Assembly (NCBI GenBank): GCA_013285915.1
Contig: JABDGS010000035.1
Span: 1 to 35,197, forward strand
From: Bacteroidota bacterium
GTDB taxonomy: Bacteria > Bacteroidota > Bacteroidia > Chitinophagales > Chitinophagaceae
Direction: 5' to 3'
Length of the DNA: 35,197 bases
The position numbers and the translations under genes were made by a program. A model generated the notes under the pieces. That model was given only the letters and a program-made list of their open reading frames with translations. It was not told the origin of the DNA and ran no database searches. The number at the start of each line of letters is the position of its first letter. Positions within the stretch are counted from its first letter, which is position 1. Below are positions 8,689 to 16,854 of this stretch, piece by piece.

Positions 8689-11600
8689 CTATTTCTTCTT
8701 CCCCGGTGTCGAATATGGTGGTTTCTTAACAGCAGGCCATGGCTCTTTTTCCAATAATTGCATCGCTGTTTCTACCGCTTTTTCCAGTTGCAGGTCTTTA
8801 CCCTGCGAAACTGACACAGCCGTTATTTTTTGTTCTATATCCGGTGCAATGCCCATATTCTCAGCTACCCATTTATTTTGTGCGGGGTCAAATATTCCAT
8901 TGTCAGGTGCGGTCATAGCACCACCATCAATAAACGCATAATGCACGCTGGATTTTACCAGCCCGCCCCAGGTACGAGCCCCCACCAATGGGCCAACTTT
9001 CTGCTGCCTGAACACCCACGGGAAGAAATCACCGCCCGAACCAGCCAGTTCATTTATCAATAGCACTTTAGGGCCAAGTATGCCTGCAGGTAACCGCATT
9101 GGCCTGCCATCCGGCACCTCGTTGGTTACGGCTGCACGCAGCCTGCGCACCATCAGGTCAACCATATAATCATCTAATAATCCACCCTGGTTAAAACGTT
9201 CGTCAATTACGGCGCCCTGCTTATCCTGCTGTGCAAAATAATACCGGTTAAAGCTGTTAAACCCGCCGCCACCTGTATTGGGTACCCACACATACCCAAG
9301 CGTACCGTGTGAGAGTTCATCCACCTTACGGCGGTTATCTTCAACCCAGGCAATTTGTCTTAAGGGGGTTTCGCTTGGTACAGGTTGCACCCGAATGGTC
9401 CATGCGCCATCTGCAGTTGGCTTACTGTTCACCTGTAAAATGGTTTGTGTACCTGCTGTAACATTTAGCAGTTCATAAGGGTCATTATCTGCAGTTAATA
9501 TTTGTCCATTAATGGATAAAATATAGTCTCCTTCCTCAACTTTAAGATTTGGTTGTGCAAGCGGTGCAACAACACCAGGGTTCCAGCTTTCAGTTGTATA
9601 AATTCTTTTTATTTTCCATTTGCCATCGGCTATTACCAGGTCCGCGCCAAGTACGCCTGCGCGCGAAACATCTACCGCAGGAAAATCACCACCAAAAACA
9701 AAACTATGCCCAACTGAAGCCTCACCACCGAGCATATCAAGCAGGTAGGTAAGGTCGGCACGATGTCTTATGTAAGGCACCAGTTGCATATATTCATTAT
9801 ACACTTCCTGCCAGTCGCGCCCATGCATATTTCTGTCATAAAAATAATCGCGCTGGTAGCGCCATGCTTCATAAAAAATTTGTTTCCATTCCTCCAGCCT
9901 GTTCAGGTCCATCCGCAGGTTTATTGCAACCGTGCCTTCTGATGGCCCTGCAGCATGCCCTGTTGAAACCACCCGCCAGTTGGCGCCCGACTTGAATAAT
10001 AATTTTTCCCTGTCGCCAGACACCGCGTATTGTGAACCGCTACTCACTAGTTCTTCCATCTTCTTGTCTGCAACATTGTATTTGCTTAGCTTTCCACCTG
10101 CGCTTATCAGCACAGTGCCTTTGGGGCCTGCCAGCATACCATCATACTCGCCTACGGATATGGGCATAGCTATTATGCGCCGGTCAAGGTTTTCCCAGTC
10201 TATCTTTACATTTTTATAATTGGTTGTGTCTTTTGTTTTTGGTTTTGTGGTATCCGGCTCTTCATCAGTTTTAAGCGGGAAAGGGTTGGCATCTTCTTTA
10301 CGCAGAATTGTTAGGTAAGCGCCAAAGGTAGGCTTGGCCTGTTGTGAACTGGTATTAGCCCAGCCCGAGCCTAATGCAAGATTTGTGCTGGCTAAAAAAT
10401 ACAGGTAACGGCCATTCATATCCCATGCTGGCGAAACTGCATCGGCTAGTGGATTGCTGAGGCGCGTAGTTCTTTTATTCTCAGCAGACCACACCATAAC
10501 AGACCTGAAATTATTGGCCGAAGATTTTGTATATGCCAGCCATTTACCATCAGGCGACCATGTTAGCCCCATATTGCCTCTATCTAAGTTTATGCCGCCT
10601 GTGTCAATCGTAGTTATATTTCCTGATGATAATTCAATTGCTTTTACGGTAACAGTATTATCTGCAAACGCAATGTATTTGCCATCTGGAGACCACGCAG
10701 GTTCCCACGCAAGTTTACTTGTGCCTATAGATATTTTGCGCGGCTCTTTTATGCCTTCCTGGTCAGTAATATACAACGCATATCCTTCGCCATCTTTATC
10801 TGAAAACCATGCTATCTGGGTACCGTCAGGTGACCATACCGGCCTGCGGTCTGCAGCGCCACTACTATGTGTAAGATTACGTGCATCACCGTTTTCAACA
10901 GGTACCGTAAATATCTCACCTCTGGCCTCAAGTAAAATACGTTTGCCGGTTGGCGATAAAGACGCTTCGGAAATATTGTTGGTTACTGTTTCTGTACGCG
11001 TTTCCGCCCAGGGGAAATCGCCGGTAACATTTATATTTACTTGCCTGGTTGCGCCAGTCGCTGGGTCTAAAATATTTAAATAACCATCATGCTCATACAC
11101 AAGTTCCTTGCCGTTGCCACCAAGCCATTTTATATCACCTGTTTTTAATGATGTTACCTGTCTAACGGCGGCCGTAGTTGGGTTATAGGCCCATATATTC
11201 ATGATAAAATCCCGGTCAGACAAGAAATAAATTTCATCACCCATCCATACGGGGTGTATGTCTTCACTCCCATCAGTAGGGATGGATTGCTCTGACAATG
11301 TTTTTAGATCAAGCACCTGCAAAGGGGTATTTTGGCCACCGCGATAGTGCCTCCACTCAACATCCCAGCGGCTAACGCGGTCTACTACAAGTTTGTTTCC
11401 ATCGGCAGAATAATTACCGTCAAACGCCCATGGGGCGGCCAATACAGTGGAAGGGCCACCTTTTACCGATACCGTCCATAAACGGTTAAAAGGCACCGGG
11501 GCTGTTTCTCTCCCACATGCATAAACAACCTGTTTGCCATCGGGCGACCAGCCGCGGGGGTATGATGCAGATGGATACCAGGTTAACCTTGTTGGCATGC

Positions 11601-11901
11601 CACCCTGTGAAGGAACTATATAAACCTGGGGCACCCCTGAACGGTCAGAACTGAATGCGATCCACTGCCCGTCGGGTGAAAAATGCGGGTTAGCTTCAAC
11701 TGCCGCTGTGCTTGTAATGCGCCGGGCATCGCCACCGTTTTTGTCAACTACCCAAATGTCACCACCATATTCAAAAGCTATTTGTGCAGCGCTTATAGAT
11801 GGCTGGCGTAACAGGCGCGTACCTTGTGCAATAATGTTTGTATTAACAGATAATAGAAATACAATACAAAAAGCATAAATGGTGCTTGATGATTTTCTCA
11901 T
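8689..11901 (-). CDS. Tricorn protease homologue (S41 family)
   Basis: A 1070-residue protein with a signal peptide (about 1-26, cleavage near IAQG). The N-terminal two thirds contain many PD40/WD40-like propeller blades ('SPDG..IA..S' and 'W.PDGK.' repeats). A tricorn core domain follows (about 640-730), then a PDZ domain (about 745-830, containing GDYILSINGQ) and the C-terminal S41 serine-protease domain. Ser955 in ELAGSGGD is the likely nucleophile, the histidine in ASVGHSFVFGGDF matches the catalytic His, and Glu1014 in AENMGIAPD matches the charge-relay Glu of Thermoplasma tricorn. Tricorn degrades short peptides. In this group the enzyme carries a secretion signal, which suggests periplasmic peptide breakdown. 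The gene is probably monocistronic. Confidence 0.93.
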   Translation of the reverse strand: MRKSSSTIYAFCIVFLLSVNTNIIAQGTRLLRQPSISAAQIAFEYGGDIWVVDKNGGDARRITSTAAVEANPHFSPDGQWIAFSSDRSGVPQVYIVPSQGGMPTRLTWYPSASYPRGWSPDGKQVVYACGRETAPVPFNRLWTVSVKGGPSTVLAAPWAFDGNYSADGNKLVVDRVSRWDVEWRHYRGGQNTPLQVLDLKTLSEQSIPTDGSEDIHPVWMGDEIYFLSDRDFIMNIWAYNPTTAAVRQVTSLKTGDIKWLGGNGKELVYEHDGYLNILDPATGATRQVNINVTGDFPWAETRTETVTNNISEASLSPTGKRILLEARGEIFTVPVENGDARNLTHSSGAADRRPVWSPDGTQIAWFSDKDGEGYALYITDQEGIKEPRKISIGTSKLAWEPAWSPDGKYIAFADNTVTVKAIELSSGNITTIDTGGINLDRGNMGLTWSPDGKWLAYTKSSANNFRSVMVWSAENKRTTRLSNPLADAVSPAWDMNGRYLYFLASTNLALGSGWANTSSQQAKPTFGAYLTILRKEDANPFPLKTDEEPDTTKPKTKDTTNYKNVKIDWENLDRRIIAMPISVGEYDGMLAGPKGTVLISAGGKLSKYNVADKKMEELVSSGSQYAVSGDREKLLFKSGANWRVVSTGHAAGPSEGTVAINLRMDLNRLEEWKQIFYEAWRYQRDYFYDRNMHGRDWQEVYNEYMQLVPYIRHRADLTYLLDMLGGEASVGHSFVFGGDFPAVDVSRAGVLGADLVIADGKWKIKRIYTTESWNPGVVAPLAQPNLKVEEGDYILSINGQILTADNDPYELLNVTAGTQTILQVNSKPTADGAWTIRVQPVPSETPLRQIAWVEDNRRKVDELSHGTLGYVWVPNTGGGGFNSFNRYYFAQQDKQGAVIDERFNQGGLLDDYMVDLMVRRLRAAVTNEVPDGRPMRLPAGILGPKVLLINELAGSGGDFFPWVFRQQKVGPLVGARTWGGLVKSSVHYAFIDGGAMTAPDNGIFDPAQNKWVAENMGIAPDIEQKITAVSVSQGKDLQLEKAVETAMQLLEKEPWPAVKKPPYSTPGKKK

Positions 11902-11935
11902 GTTTGAAGTTTTGAGTGGCGCAGTGAGAACGTGC

Positions 11936-11957
11936 TTGCCGGCAGATATACCGGCAA
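11936..11957. promoter_or_regulatory. Inverted repeat upstream of the tricorn gene
   Basis: TTGCCGG (11936-11942) and CCGGCAA (11951-11957) form a perfect 7-bp inverted repeat with an 8-nt spacer, 35-56 bp before the tricorn start and downstream of the last gene of the aromatic cluster. It could be an operator for the protease gene or a weak terminator of the upstream transcript. No U tract follows it. Confidence 0.3.
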
Positions 11958-12027
11958 AGCTAAAATAATGATTATTGAACTATGCGGAAGAAATATTTAT
12001 GGGTTGGAGACAATGCGGATAAGGTTG

Positions 12028-12327
12028 TTACTGTGCAAATTTCTCAGTCTTCTCGTCTCCTGTTATATCGGCGCCGCTGCGTATTTGTATTTGTGCATTG
12101 CATATCCATTCACTGCAATGTTTGCTGTATAAGTATTCGTTTATACCATCAATAACTTTCATTACGTCGCTATACTTTCCCTCTATTACAGTAGCAAATG
12201 GGCCTACTTCATATTTTATACCCGACTGCTGTATTACAGCAATAGCTTCATCCACCCATTCGTAAGGATGTTTATCCAATACTATCGGAACAATTTGTAT
12301 AGATGCGTTGATGATGTAGTTATGCAT
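12028..12327 (-). CDS. Thiamine-binding protein, MTH1187/YkoF family (DUF77)
   Basis: A 99-residue cytoplasmic protein of the MTH1187/YkoF-like family (Pfam Thiamine_BP). The recognisable pattern is an N-terminal strand INASIQIVPI, a helix, the GIKYEVGPFATVIEG segment that forms the ligand-binding strand, and the helix MKVIDGINEYLY. Family members are ferredoxin-like, oligomerise and bind thiamine or related pyrimidines. It is the last gene of the minus-strand run, 47 bp after the DUF952 gene. Its presence beside aromatic genes has no obvious pathway link. A TPP-controlled receptor lies 20 kb away in the same window. Confidence 0.82.
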   Translation of the reverse strand: MHNYIINASIQIVPIVLDKHPYEWVDEAIAVIQQSGIKYEVGPFATVIEGKYSDVMKVIDGINEYLYSKHCSEWICNAQIQIRSGADITGDEKTEKFAQ

Positions 12328-12374
12328 AACGGTGATTTTAGCCTTTTTCTCGCTAATGACCTATTGACTTATGA

Positions 12375-12683
12375 CTATTGACTTAGCAACTCTTCTGCAA
12401 TTATAGCATCTAAATTGATCCTTCCATAAATATGCGGAAAATGTTCATTCAGCGAAACAGAAAAATCACGTTGCATCCTTGCATGTAGTCTATCTCCGTC
12501 AATTGTAAGCTTTACCAGCGGGCCTTTACCCGAAAAATATCTTTGCAAAACACCAGCAACCTGGCTTGCTTCGCTGCAATGAATAAATCCTTCAGAATGG
12601 AGTGATGGAGCTTCATAAAACCCGAGCTGTTTTGCATTTTCCCATTCAGCCTGCGTAGTAATATGATAAATTATGTGATTCAT
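12375..12683 (-). CDS. DUF952 family protein
   Basis: A DUF952 protein of about 102 residues if it starts at MNHIIYHITT (ATG ending at 12683). An in-frame ATG 21 bp further upstream (12704) would add seven residues that fit the family less well. Family hallmarks visible are GFIHCSEASQV, the strand LVKLTIDGDRL and FPHIYGRINLDAI. The biochemical role of the family is not known, although glutathione S-transferase-like labels are sometimes attached to it. It follows aroC by 27 bp, suggesting co-transcription as an operon passenger. Confidence 0.8.
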   Translation of the reverse strand: MNHIIYHITTQAEWENAKQLGFYEAPSLHSEGFIHCSEASQVAGVLQRYFSGKGPLVKLTIDGDRLHARMQRDFSVSLNEHFPHIYGRINLDAIIAEELLSQ

Positions 12684-12710
12684 TAAAATTGAAATCTGCT
12701 GCATCCAGTT

Positions 12711-13763
12711 TTATTCCCCATTAGAGGATGGGAGCGTTACTCTCGCTATCCTTTGCTCAAGCATCATCAGGTCGGCCAATACTATAGCAGTAACCGCTTC
12801 AAGTACAACAGGAACACGCAATGCAATACAAAGATCGTGACGGCCCTTTACAGAAAATGTCTCCATCTGCTGTGTCTCCCAATTTAAAGTAAATTGGTCT
12901 TTGGGCGTTGACGATGTAGGCTTAACCGCAATGCGAAAAACAAGCTCGTTGCCGTTGGTGATACCACCCACTACGCCACCCGCATGGTTGGTTACTGTAT
13001 TACCATCCATATCGGCAATAGCGTCGTTGTGTTCTGATCCAAACATTCTGGCGGCAGCAAAGCCGGTGCCGAATTCAACACCCCGTATTGCTGGTATAGC
13101 AAATACAGCGTGGGCCAGTAATGACTCTGCACTATCAAAAAATGGTTCGCCTAAACCAAGCGGCAACCCTGTTACGCGGCATTCAACAATACCGCCAATG
13201 GTGTCTTTTGCATCAATAGCTTTTTGCAGCCCTTTTTCCAGGTCCGCCTCGCCACCTATTTCTAAAATAGATGCTTTCACCTTAATGCCATCCCCCTTCT
13301 CCACTTGCGGAGAAGGGCCGGGGTTGAGGGCCAACAATTTTTTTGCAATAACGCCTGCTGCAACCAGGCAAACCGTAAGCCTGCCGCTAAAGTGTCCGCC
13401 TCCGCGATAATCTTCAAAGCCACCAAACTTTTTACTGGCTACAAAGTCAGCGTGGCCAGGGCGCGGCACGGCACGTTGTTTTTGATAATCGCTGCTGCGC
13501 GTATTGTTATTTTCAAACAATATAGTTAAAGGCGCACCGGTAGTTTTGTTGTTGAATACACCGCTTTTAAAAATGGGCATATCGCTTTCCTGGCGCGGGG
13601 TAGTGCCTTTTTGCGTACCCCCTTTTCTGCGCTCTATATCTTCTAAAAAATCGTCAACAGTTAACGGCAGCCCGGCAGGTATCCCATCAATATTAATACC
13701 CACACTCTCGCCATGCGATTCGCCAAAAATATTTACCCTGAATATGCGTCCAAAACTATTCAT
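12711..13763 (-). CDS. aroC: Chorismate synthase with an in-frame palindrome insertion
   Basis: AroC converts EPSP to chorismate using reduced FMN and is the last step of the shikimate pathway. Signatures in the 350-residue protein are the N-terminal GESHGESVG (14-22), RRKGGTQKG..PRQESD (45-61), RPGHADF (101-107) and the central EFGTGF..AR block. Residues about 145-158 (ALNPGPSPQVEKGD) replace what should be a short loop between the helix AAGVIAKKLL and the strand GIKVKASIL. They are encoded by a GC-rich palindrome (13294-13317) that looks like an inserted repeat. The gene starts 4 bp after the DUF5615 gene ends, so it should be co-transcribed with aroA and the intervening pair. Confidence 0.95.
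   Translation of the reverse strand: MNSFGRIFRVNIFGESHGESVGINIDGIPAGLPLTVDDFLEDIERRKGGTQKGTTPRQESDMPIFKSGVFNNKTTGAPLTILFENNNTRSSDYQKQRAVPRPGHADFVASKKFGGFEDYRGGGHFSGRLTVCLVAAGVIAKKLLALNPGPSPQVEKGDGIKVKASILEIGGEADLEKGLQKAIDAKDTIGGIVECRVTGLPLGLGEPFFDSAESLLAHAVFAIPAIRGVEFGTGFAAARMFGSEHNDAIADMDGNTVTNHAGGVVGGITNGNELVFRIAVKPTSSTPKDQFTLNWETQQMETFSVKGRHDLCIALRVPVVLEAVTAIVLADLMMLEQRIARVTLPSSNGE
13290..13331 (-). repeat. Palindromic repeat inserted in frame in aroC
   Basis: CCCTTCTCC (13294-13302) and GGAGAAGGG (13309-13317) form a 9-bp perfect stem with a 6-nt loop, flanked by CCGGGG and TCCCCC. Being a multiple of three with no stop in the used frame, it adds about 14 residues (NPGPSPQVEKGD core) to chorismate synthase. 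Its look differs from the aroA copies, so it may be a second subtype. Confidence 0.6.
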
Positions 13764-13766
13764 TGT

Positions 13767-14126
13767 TTATTCTTCAGAAATGAAAAAATTATCCTTATCA
13801 ACCTCAACCAAAAAATTATCCTTCGCAGCTAATCTATCTAATAACGGAAGTAATGCTTTAATTCTTTCAAGCAATACCATATTAGAAATATTACCAAGGT
13901 TTATCTTTATTATTTTAGGGGGGCTTTTTTTAAGATAGAAACTATCTACAAAATCATAGTCTTTCGTAATAAGAATGCAGCCACTCTTTTCACAAAAATC
14001 CGCAATTACATCATCAGCCGTCACATCCCCATTCAATATTTCATTTAAGTGAACAGCGGCGTGCCCGTTCTGTATTAAAATATTTTTAACTTTAAATGAA
14101 ATATGTACATCACAAACAAAGTGCAT
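13767..14126 (-). CDS. DUF5615 PIN-like protein (toxin-like partner)
   Basis: A 119-residue protein with the DUF5615 (PIN-like, Mut7-C-related) pattern. It has an N-terminal acidic strand FVCDVHISFKV (Asp6), the middle segment DDVIADFCEKSGCILITKDYDF, where Asp residues of the TKDYDF motif would complete the metal site, and a C-terminal strand IIKINLGN. PIN-like enzymes are typically metal-dependent RNases. The start codon overlaps the stop of the DUF433 gene by one base, so the two are translationally coupled. DUF433-DUF5615 pairs are predicted toxin-antitoxin systems from comparative genomics. This pair sits between aroA and aroC in the same orientation. Confidence 0.82.
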   Translation of the reverse strand: MHFVCDVHISFKVKNILIQNGHAAVHLNEILNGDVTADDVIADFCEKSGCILITKDYDFVDSFYLKKSPPKIIKINLGNISNMVLLERIKALLPLLDRLAAKDNFLVEVDKDNFFISEE

Positions 14127-14353
14127 CAGGCTACTTCTTTAAGCGGCAGTTTATTCATATATAGTGCAGCATAATTAATGGCGGCATATATATCTTCCAG
14201 TTCAAGTTCAGGATGATCTGAAAGTATTTCTTCATAACTCATGCCAGACCCTAATAAATCAAGCAATACTACCACCGGCCATCGCATGTTTCTTATGCAA
14301 GGTTTGCCATGGCAAATATTGGCATCAATAGTTATTCTTTCCAAATTTTTCAT
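14126..14353 (-). CDS. DUF433 protein (antitoxin-like)
   Basis: A 75-residue DUF433 protein. The pattern is ITIDANICHGKPCIRNMRWPV, then LLGSGMSYEEILSDHPELELEDIYAAINYAALY, which is the usual 'GKP.IRG.R..V' plus helix-turn-helix-like tail of the family. The ATG overlaps the aroA stop by four bases (ATGA), and its own stop shares a base with the DUF5615 start, so aroA, this gene and the next are chained by translational coupling. Its likely role is to neutralise, and perhaps autoregulate with, the PIN-like partner. That role is inferred from family context. Confidence 0.82.
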   Translation of the reverse strand: MKNLERITIDANICHGKPCIRNMRWPVVVLLDLLGSGMSYEEILSDHPELELEDIYAAINYAALYMNKLPLKEVA

Positions 14354-15678
14354 ACCATAAAGTTAACCAAATCTATTTTCACTTCCGCGCCCAGTTTTCT
14401 TATATGCTTGTAAAAATCGGGGTACGATTTATTTACCGCCTCTGCTTCTTCAATTGTTGTATCGCCCTCTGCTTTTAATGCAGCAACCGCACATGCCATT
14501 GCAATCCGGTGATCGTGCCTGCTGTGCACCATTGCCCCTTTAACGCCCGCACCGCCGTGAATATACATTTCATCATCGTTCAATTGTATATCAATGCCCA
14601 TTTTGCCAAACTCATCCTGCAAAGTTAGTGCGCGGTTACTTTCTTTATGCGTCAGCCTTTCAACACCCTTTATTACCGTGGTACCTTTGCAATATGATGC
14701 AAGCGCCACCAGCGGCGGAAACAGATCCGGGCAATCTGTTGCATCAAAATCAAAAGCTTTTAATTCACCCGGGCCAATGTTTATCACCCCACCTTCAATT
14801 TCTAATTTGCAACCGCAATCTTTCAATGCAGTAAGCGCGGCTTTATCCGCCTGTGTTGAATTAACATCAAGTCCTTTTACTGTTATATCGCCTGCAATTA
14901 CCCCCGCTACCAATAAAAATGCGCCACCGCTCCAGTCACCTTCAACCGTATAAACCCCCTCTAAATCTCCCCCTTTAGGGGAGACTTTTAAAGCCCGCTG
15001 CGGAAAGTAAAACTCTTCGTAATTTTTATTTTCTGGCACATTTAAACCAAAATCTTGCATCACTTTTAGGGTAAGGTCAACATAAGGCTTGCTTTTAAGA
15101 TTGGTTACTGTAATGGTTACATCGCTAGCGCCAGCCGCGGCATAAGCCATTAACAACCCTGTTAAAAACTGGGAGCTTAACGAGCCATCAATAGTTATAT
15201 CTTTTGGTACCAGCGGCCCTTTTACCTGTAGCGGTAACTTACCATTATTACTTGTAATTTCAACACCCAATTGCGGCAGCACTTCATCAAAAAAATCCAT
15301 CGGCCTGTTAAGCAAACTGCCCTGCCCATTAATAGTAATGGTATGATTATTTAAGGAGATGATGGGCGCAAACATACGTATGCCAAGACCGCTTTCACCG
15401 CAGTTGACGGCCTCCCCTAAATCCCCTCCGGTGGAGGGGACTTTTAAGAAACCGGTTGAGTTAATTCTTATAGCTCCATCTCCAAGATATTCCACCGTTG
15501 CACCTAAAGCCTTTATTACACCAAGTGCAGCTTTATCATCATTAGATGTACCGGGATTATGCACGATGCTTTCTCCCTTCCTCACCAGTGATGCTGCACA
15601 CGCCCGCTGCATAGAACTTTTGGAAGCAGGTGCAAAAATTTCTCCCTGTATGTGTGATGGTGAAACAGTTACTTGCAT
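14350..15678 (-). CDS. aroA: 3-phosphoshikimate 1-carboxyvinyltransferase (EPSP synthase) with two repeat-encoded inserts
   Basis: EPSP synthase transfers the enolpyruvyl group of PEP to shikimate 3-phosphate. Key residues are visible: the substrate-binding PASKSSMQR (Lys20, Ser21, Arg25), the NCGESG loop (92-97), SSQFLTG (168-174), DCPDLFPPL with Asp318, KESNRA (345-350) and HDHRIAM (388-394). The protein is 442 residues, longer than the roughly 410 typical of Bacteroidota homologues as I recall them. The excess is explained by two near-identical insertions, LKVPSTGGDLGEA at 78-90 and LKVSPKGGDLEG at 230-241, each encoded by a GC-rich palindromic repeat. The first lies immediately before the NCGESG loop and the second before the conserved YTVEGDWSGG segment. 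The gene is 39 bp from aroB. Confidence 0.95.
   Translation of the reverse strand: MQVTVSPSHIQGEIFAPASKSSMQRACAASLVRKGESIVHNPGTSNDDKAALGVIKALGATVEYLGDGAIRINSTGFLKVPSTGGDLGEAVNCGESGLGIRMFAPIISLNNHTITINGQGSLLNRPMDFFDEVLPQLGVEITSNNGKLPLQVKGPLVPKDITIDGSLSSQFLTGLLMAYAAAGASDVTITVTNLKSKPYVDLTLKVMQDFGLNVPENKNYEEFYFPQRALKVSPKGGDLEGVYTVEGDWSGGAFLLVAGVIAGDITVKGLDVNSTQADKAALTALKDCGCKLEIEGGVINIGPGELKAFDFDATDCPDLFPPLVALASYCKGTTVIKGVERLTHKESNRALTLQDEFGKMGIDIQLNDDEMYIHGGAGVKGAMVHSRHDHRIAMACAVAALKAEGDTTIEEAEAVNKSYPDFYKHIRKLGAEVKIDLVNFMV
14956..14991 (-). repeat. Palindromic repeat inserted in frame in aroA (copy 2)
   Basis: This minus-strand segment reads TTAAAAGTCTCCCCTAAAGG, then GGGAGATTTAGAGGGGG, with the palindrome CTCCCC-TAAA-GGGGGAG at its centre. 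It encodes residues 230-241 of EPSP synthase. It aligns with the copy at 15409-15447, sharing the TTAAAAGTC lead and the GATTTAG tail. Confidence 0.75.
15409..15447 (-). repeat. Palindromic repeat inserted in frame in aroA (copy 1)
   Basis: The minus strand reads TTAAAAGTCCCCTCCACCGG, then AGGGGATTTAGGGGAGG, with the palindrome CCCCTCC-ACC-GGAGGGG. It encodes residues 78-90 of EPSP synthase. The peptide and the DNA match copy 2 closely although the two lie about 150 codons apart in unrelated parts of the fold. Confidence 0.75.
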
Positions 15679-15717
15679 AGTTCTTTCTTTAAAGTTCCTT
15701 TGGGATTTGGGGTTCTC

Positions 15718-16752
15718 TCACTTTCCCTGTTGCGATAATTGTTTTATTACCGGTTGTATATCCTCAACCTTTAACGGCCTCACAACCCCCTTACCTATTT
15801 TTTCGAGCAATACATAATGTATTTCGTTCTTAAACCTTTTTTTATCACTCATCATCATCTGCAGGGCCTTATCCACATCGTATTTGTAAAATGCAGGCAG
15901 GCCATATTTTACAATAAGGGTTGCAATTTTACCGGCATCCTTAAACTGTAAAATATTTGCACTTAAATAGGCCGCTGCCACCATGCCTATTGCAACCGCA
16001 TGCCCATGCGGCAGCTTATACGTGTTTTCAATTGCATGGCCAAGTGTATGGCCGTAGTTTAATAATTTCCTGTCGCCCTGCTCAAATTCATCCTGCTGCA
16101 CCACTTTACTTTTAAGCAAAGCATTACGTTGTACAAGTTTGTTCAGCAGTTTTTTATCTTTTTGAAAGCTTGCAGGCGTGTTTTCTTCCAGCAGTTTAAA
16201 CATGGCTGCATCTTTAATGCATGCGTGCTTAATTATTTCTGCAAATCCATTGATCCACTCTTCTTTAGGCAGCGTTTTTAGAAAAGAATAATCATACAGT
16301 AAAAAATCAGGCTGGCGTATTAAGCCAACCATGTTTTTATACACGCCAACGTCAACCCCATTCTTCCCGCCAATTGAAGCATCTACCATCGCAAGTATTG
16401 ATGTTGGTACAAACCCAAAAGCCACACCACGCATATAAATGCATGCTACGTAACCTGCCATGTCAGTAATAACACCACCACCTACACCAACTATGTAACT
16501 TTTTCTGTCCGCGCCATATTCAACAAGCTTTTCGATAATGTTATCAACAGTATGCTGATTTTTGTATGGTTCACCCGCAGGCGCAACTATTACTTTCCAG
16601 TATTTAAATTTCTTTTCGTGTTTTCTAAATACATTTTCATCAGTAATAATAAAGGTGTTCTCTTTTGGCACAAGCTTTTCCAGATGCTCAAAAGCTGCAT
16701 CAAAATAATAGGTTACATCTTTAGACGAAAATGCAAGTTTTTTAGAAACCAT
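15718..16752 (-). CDS. aroB: 3-dehydroquinate synthase
   Basis: AroB makes 3-dehydroquinate from DAHP with NAD and a divalent metal. The 344-residue protein shows the NAD-binding segment VGVGGGVITDMAGYVA, PTSILAMVDASIGGKNGV, the metal-ligand segment WINGFAEIIKHA, NYGHTLGHAIE and PHGHAVAIGM. These carry the Glu and the two His ligands in the standard order. The length is normal for a monofunctional enzyme. A GC-rich palindromic repeat (16757-16777) ends four bases before the ATG, in the position where a ribosome-binding region would lie. The DAHP synthase gene ends 102 bp upstream and aroA starts 39 bp downstream, so it is part of the aromatic operon. Confidence 0.95.
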   Translation of the reverse strand: MVSKKLAFSSKDVTYYFDAAFEHLEKLVPKENTFIITDENVFRKHEKKFKYWKVIVAPAGEPYKNQHTVDNIIEKLVEYGADRKSYIVGVGGGVITDMAGYVACIYMRGVAFGFVPTSILAMVDASIGGKNGVDVGVYKNMVGLIRQPDFLLYDYSFLKTLPKEEWINGFAEIIKHACIKDAAMFKLLEENTPASFQKDKKLLNKLVQRNALLKSKVVQQDEFEQGDRKLLNYGHTLGHAIENTYKLPHGHAVAIGMVAAAYLSANILQFKDAGKIATLIVKYGLPAFYKYDVDKALQMMMSDKKRFKNEIHYVLLEKIGKGVVRPLKVEDIQPVIKQLSQQGK

Positions 16753-16756
16753 AAAG

Positions 16757-16777
16757 CCCCCATCCCCTAAAGGGGTG
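16757..16777 (-). repeat. Palindromic repeat abutting the aroB start codon
   Basis: A 21-bp sequence (core CACCCCTTTAGGGGATGGGG on the minus strand) identical to the one at 23401-23421 on the plus strand. The CCCC-TTTA-GGGG hairpin lies within 25 nt of the aroB ATG and could affect initiation of translation. Confidence 0.7.
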
Positions 16778-16854
16778 TTTTATAAGCCTTCCAATATATA
16801 CACCGGCGTGTACTGTAAATAAAAATATTAAATCACACCGCAATCAGGAAATCA

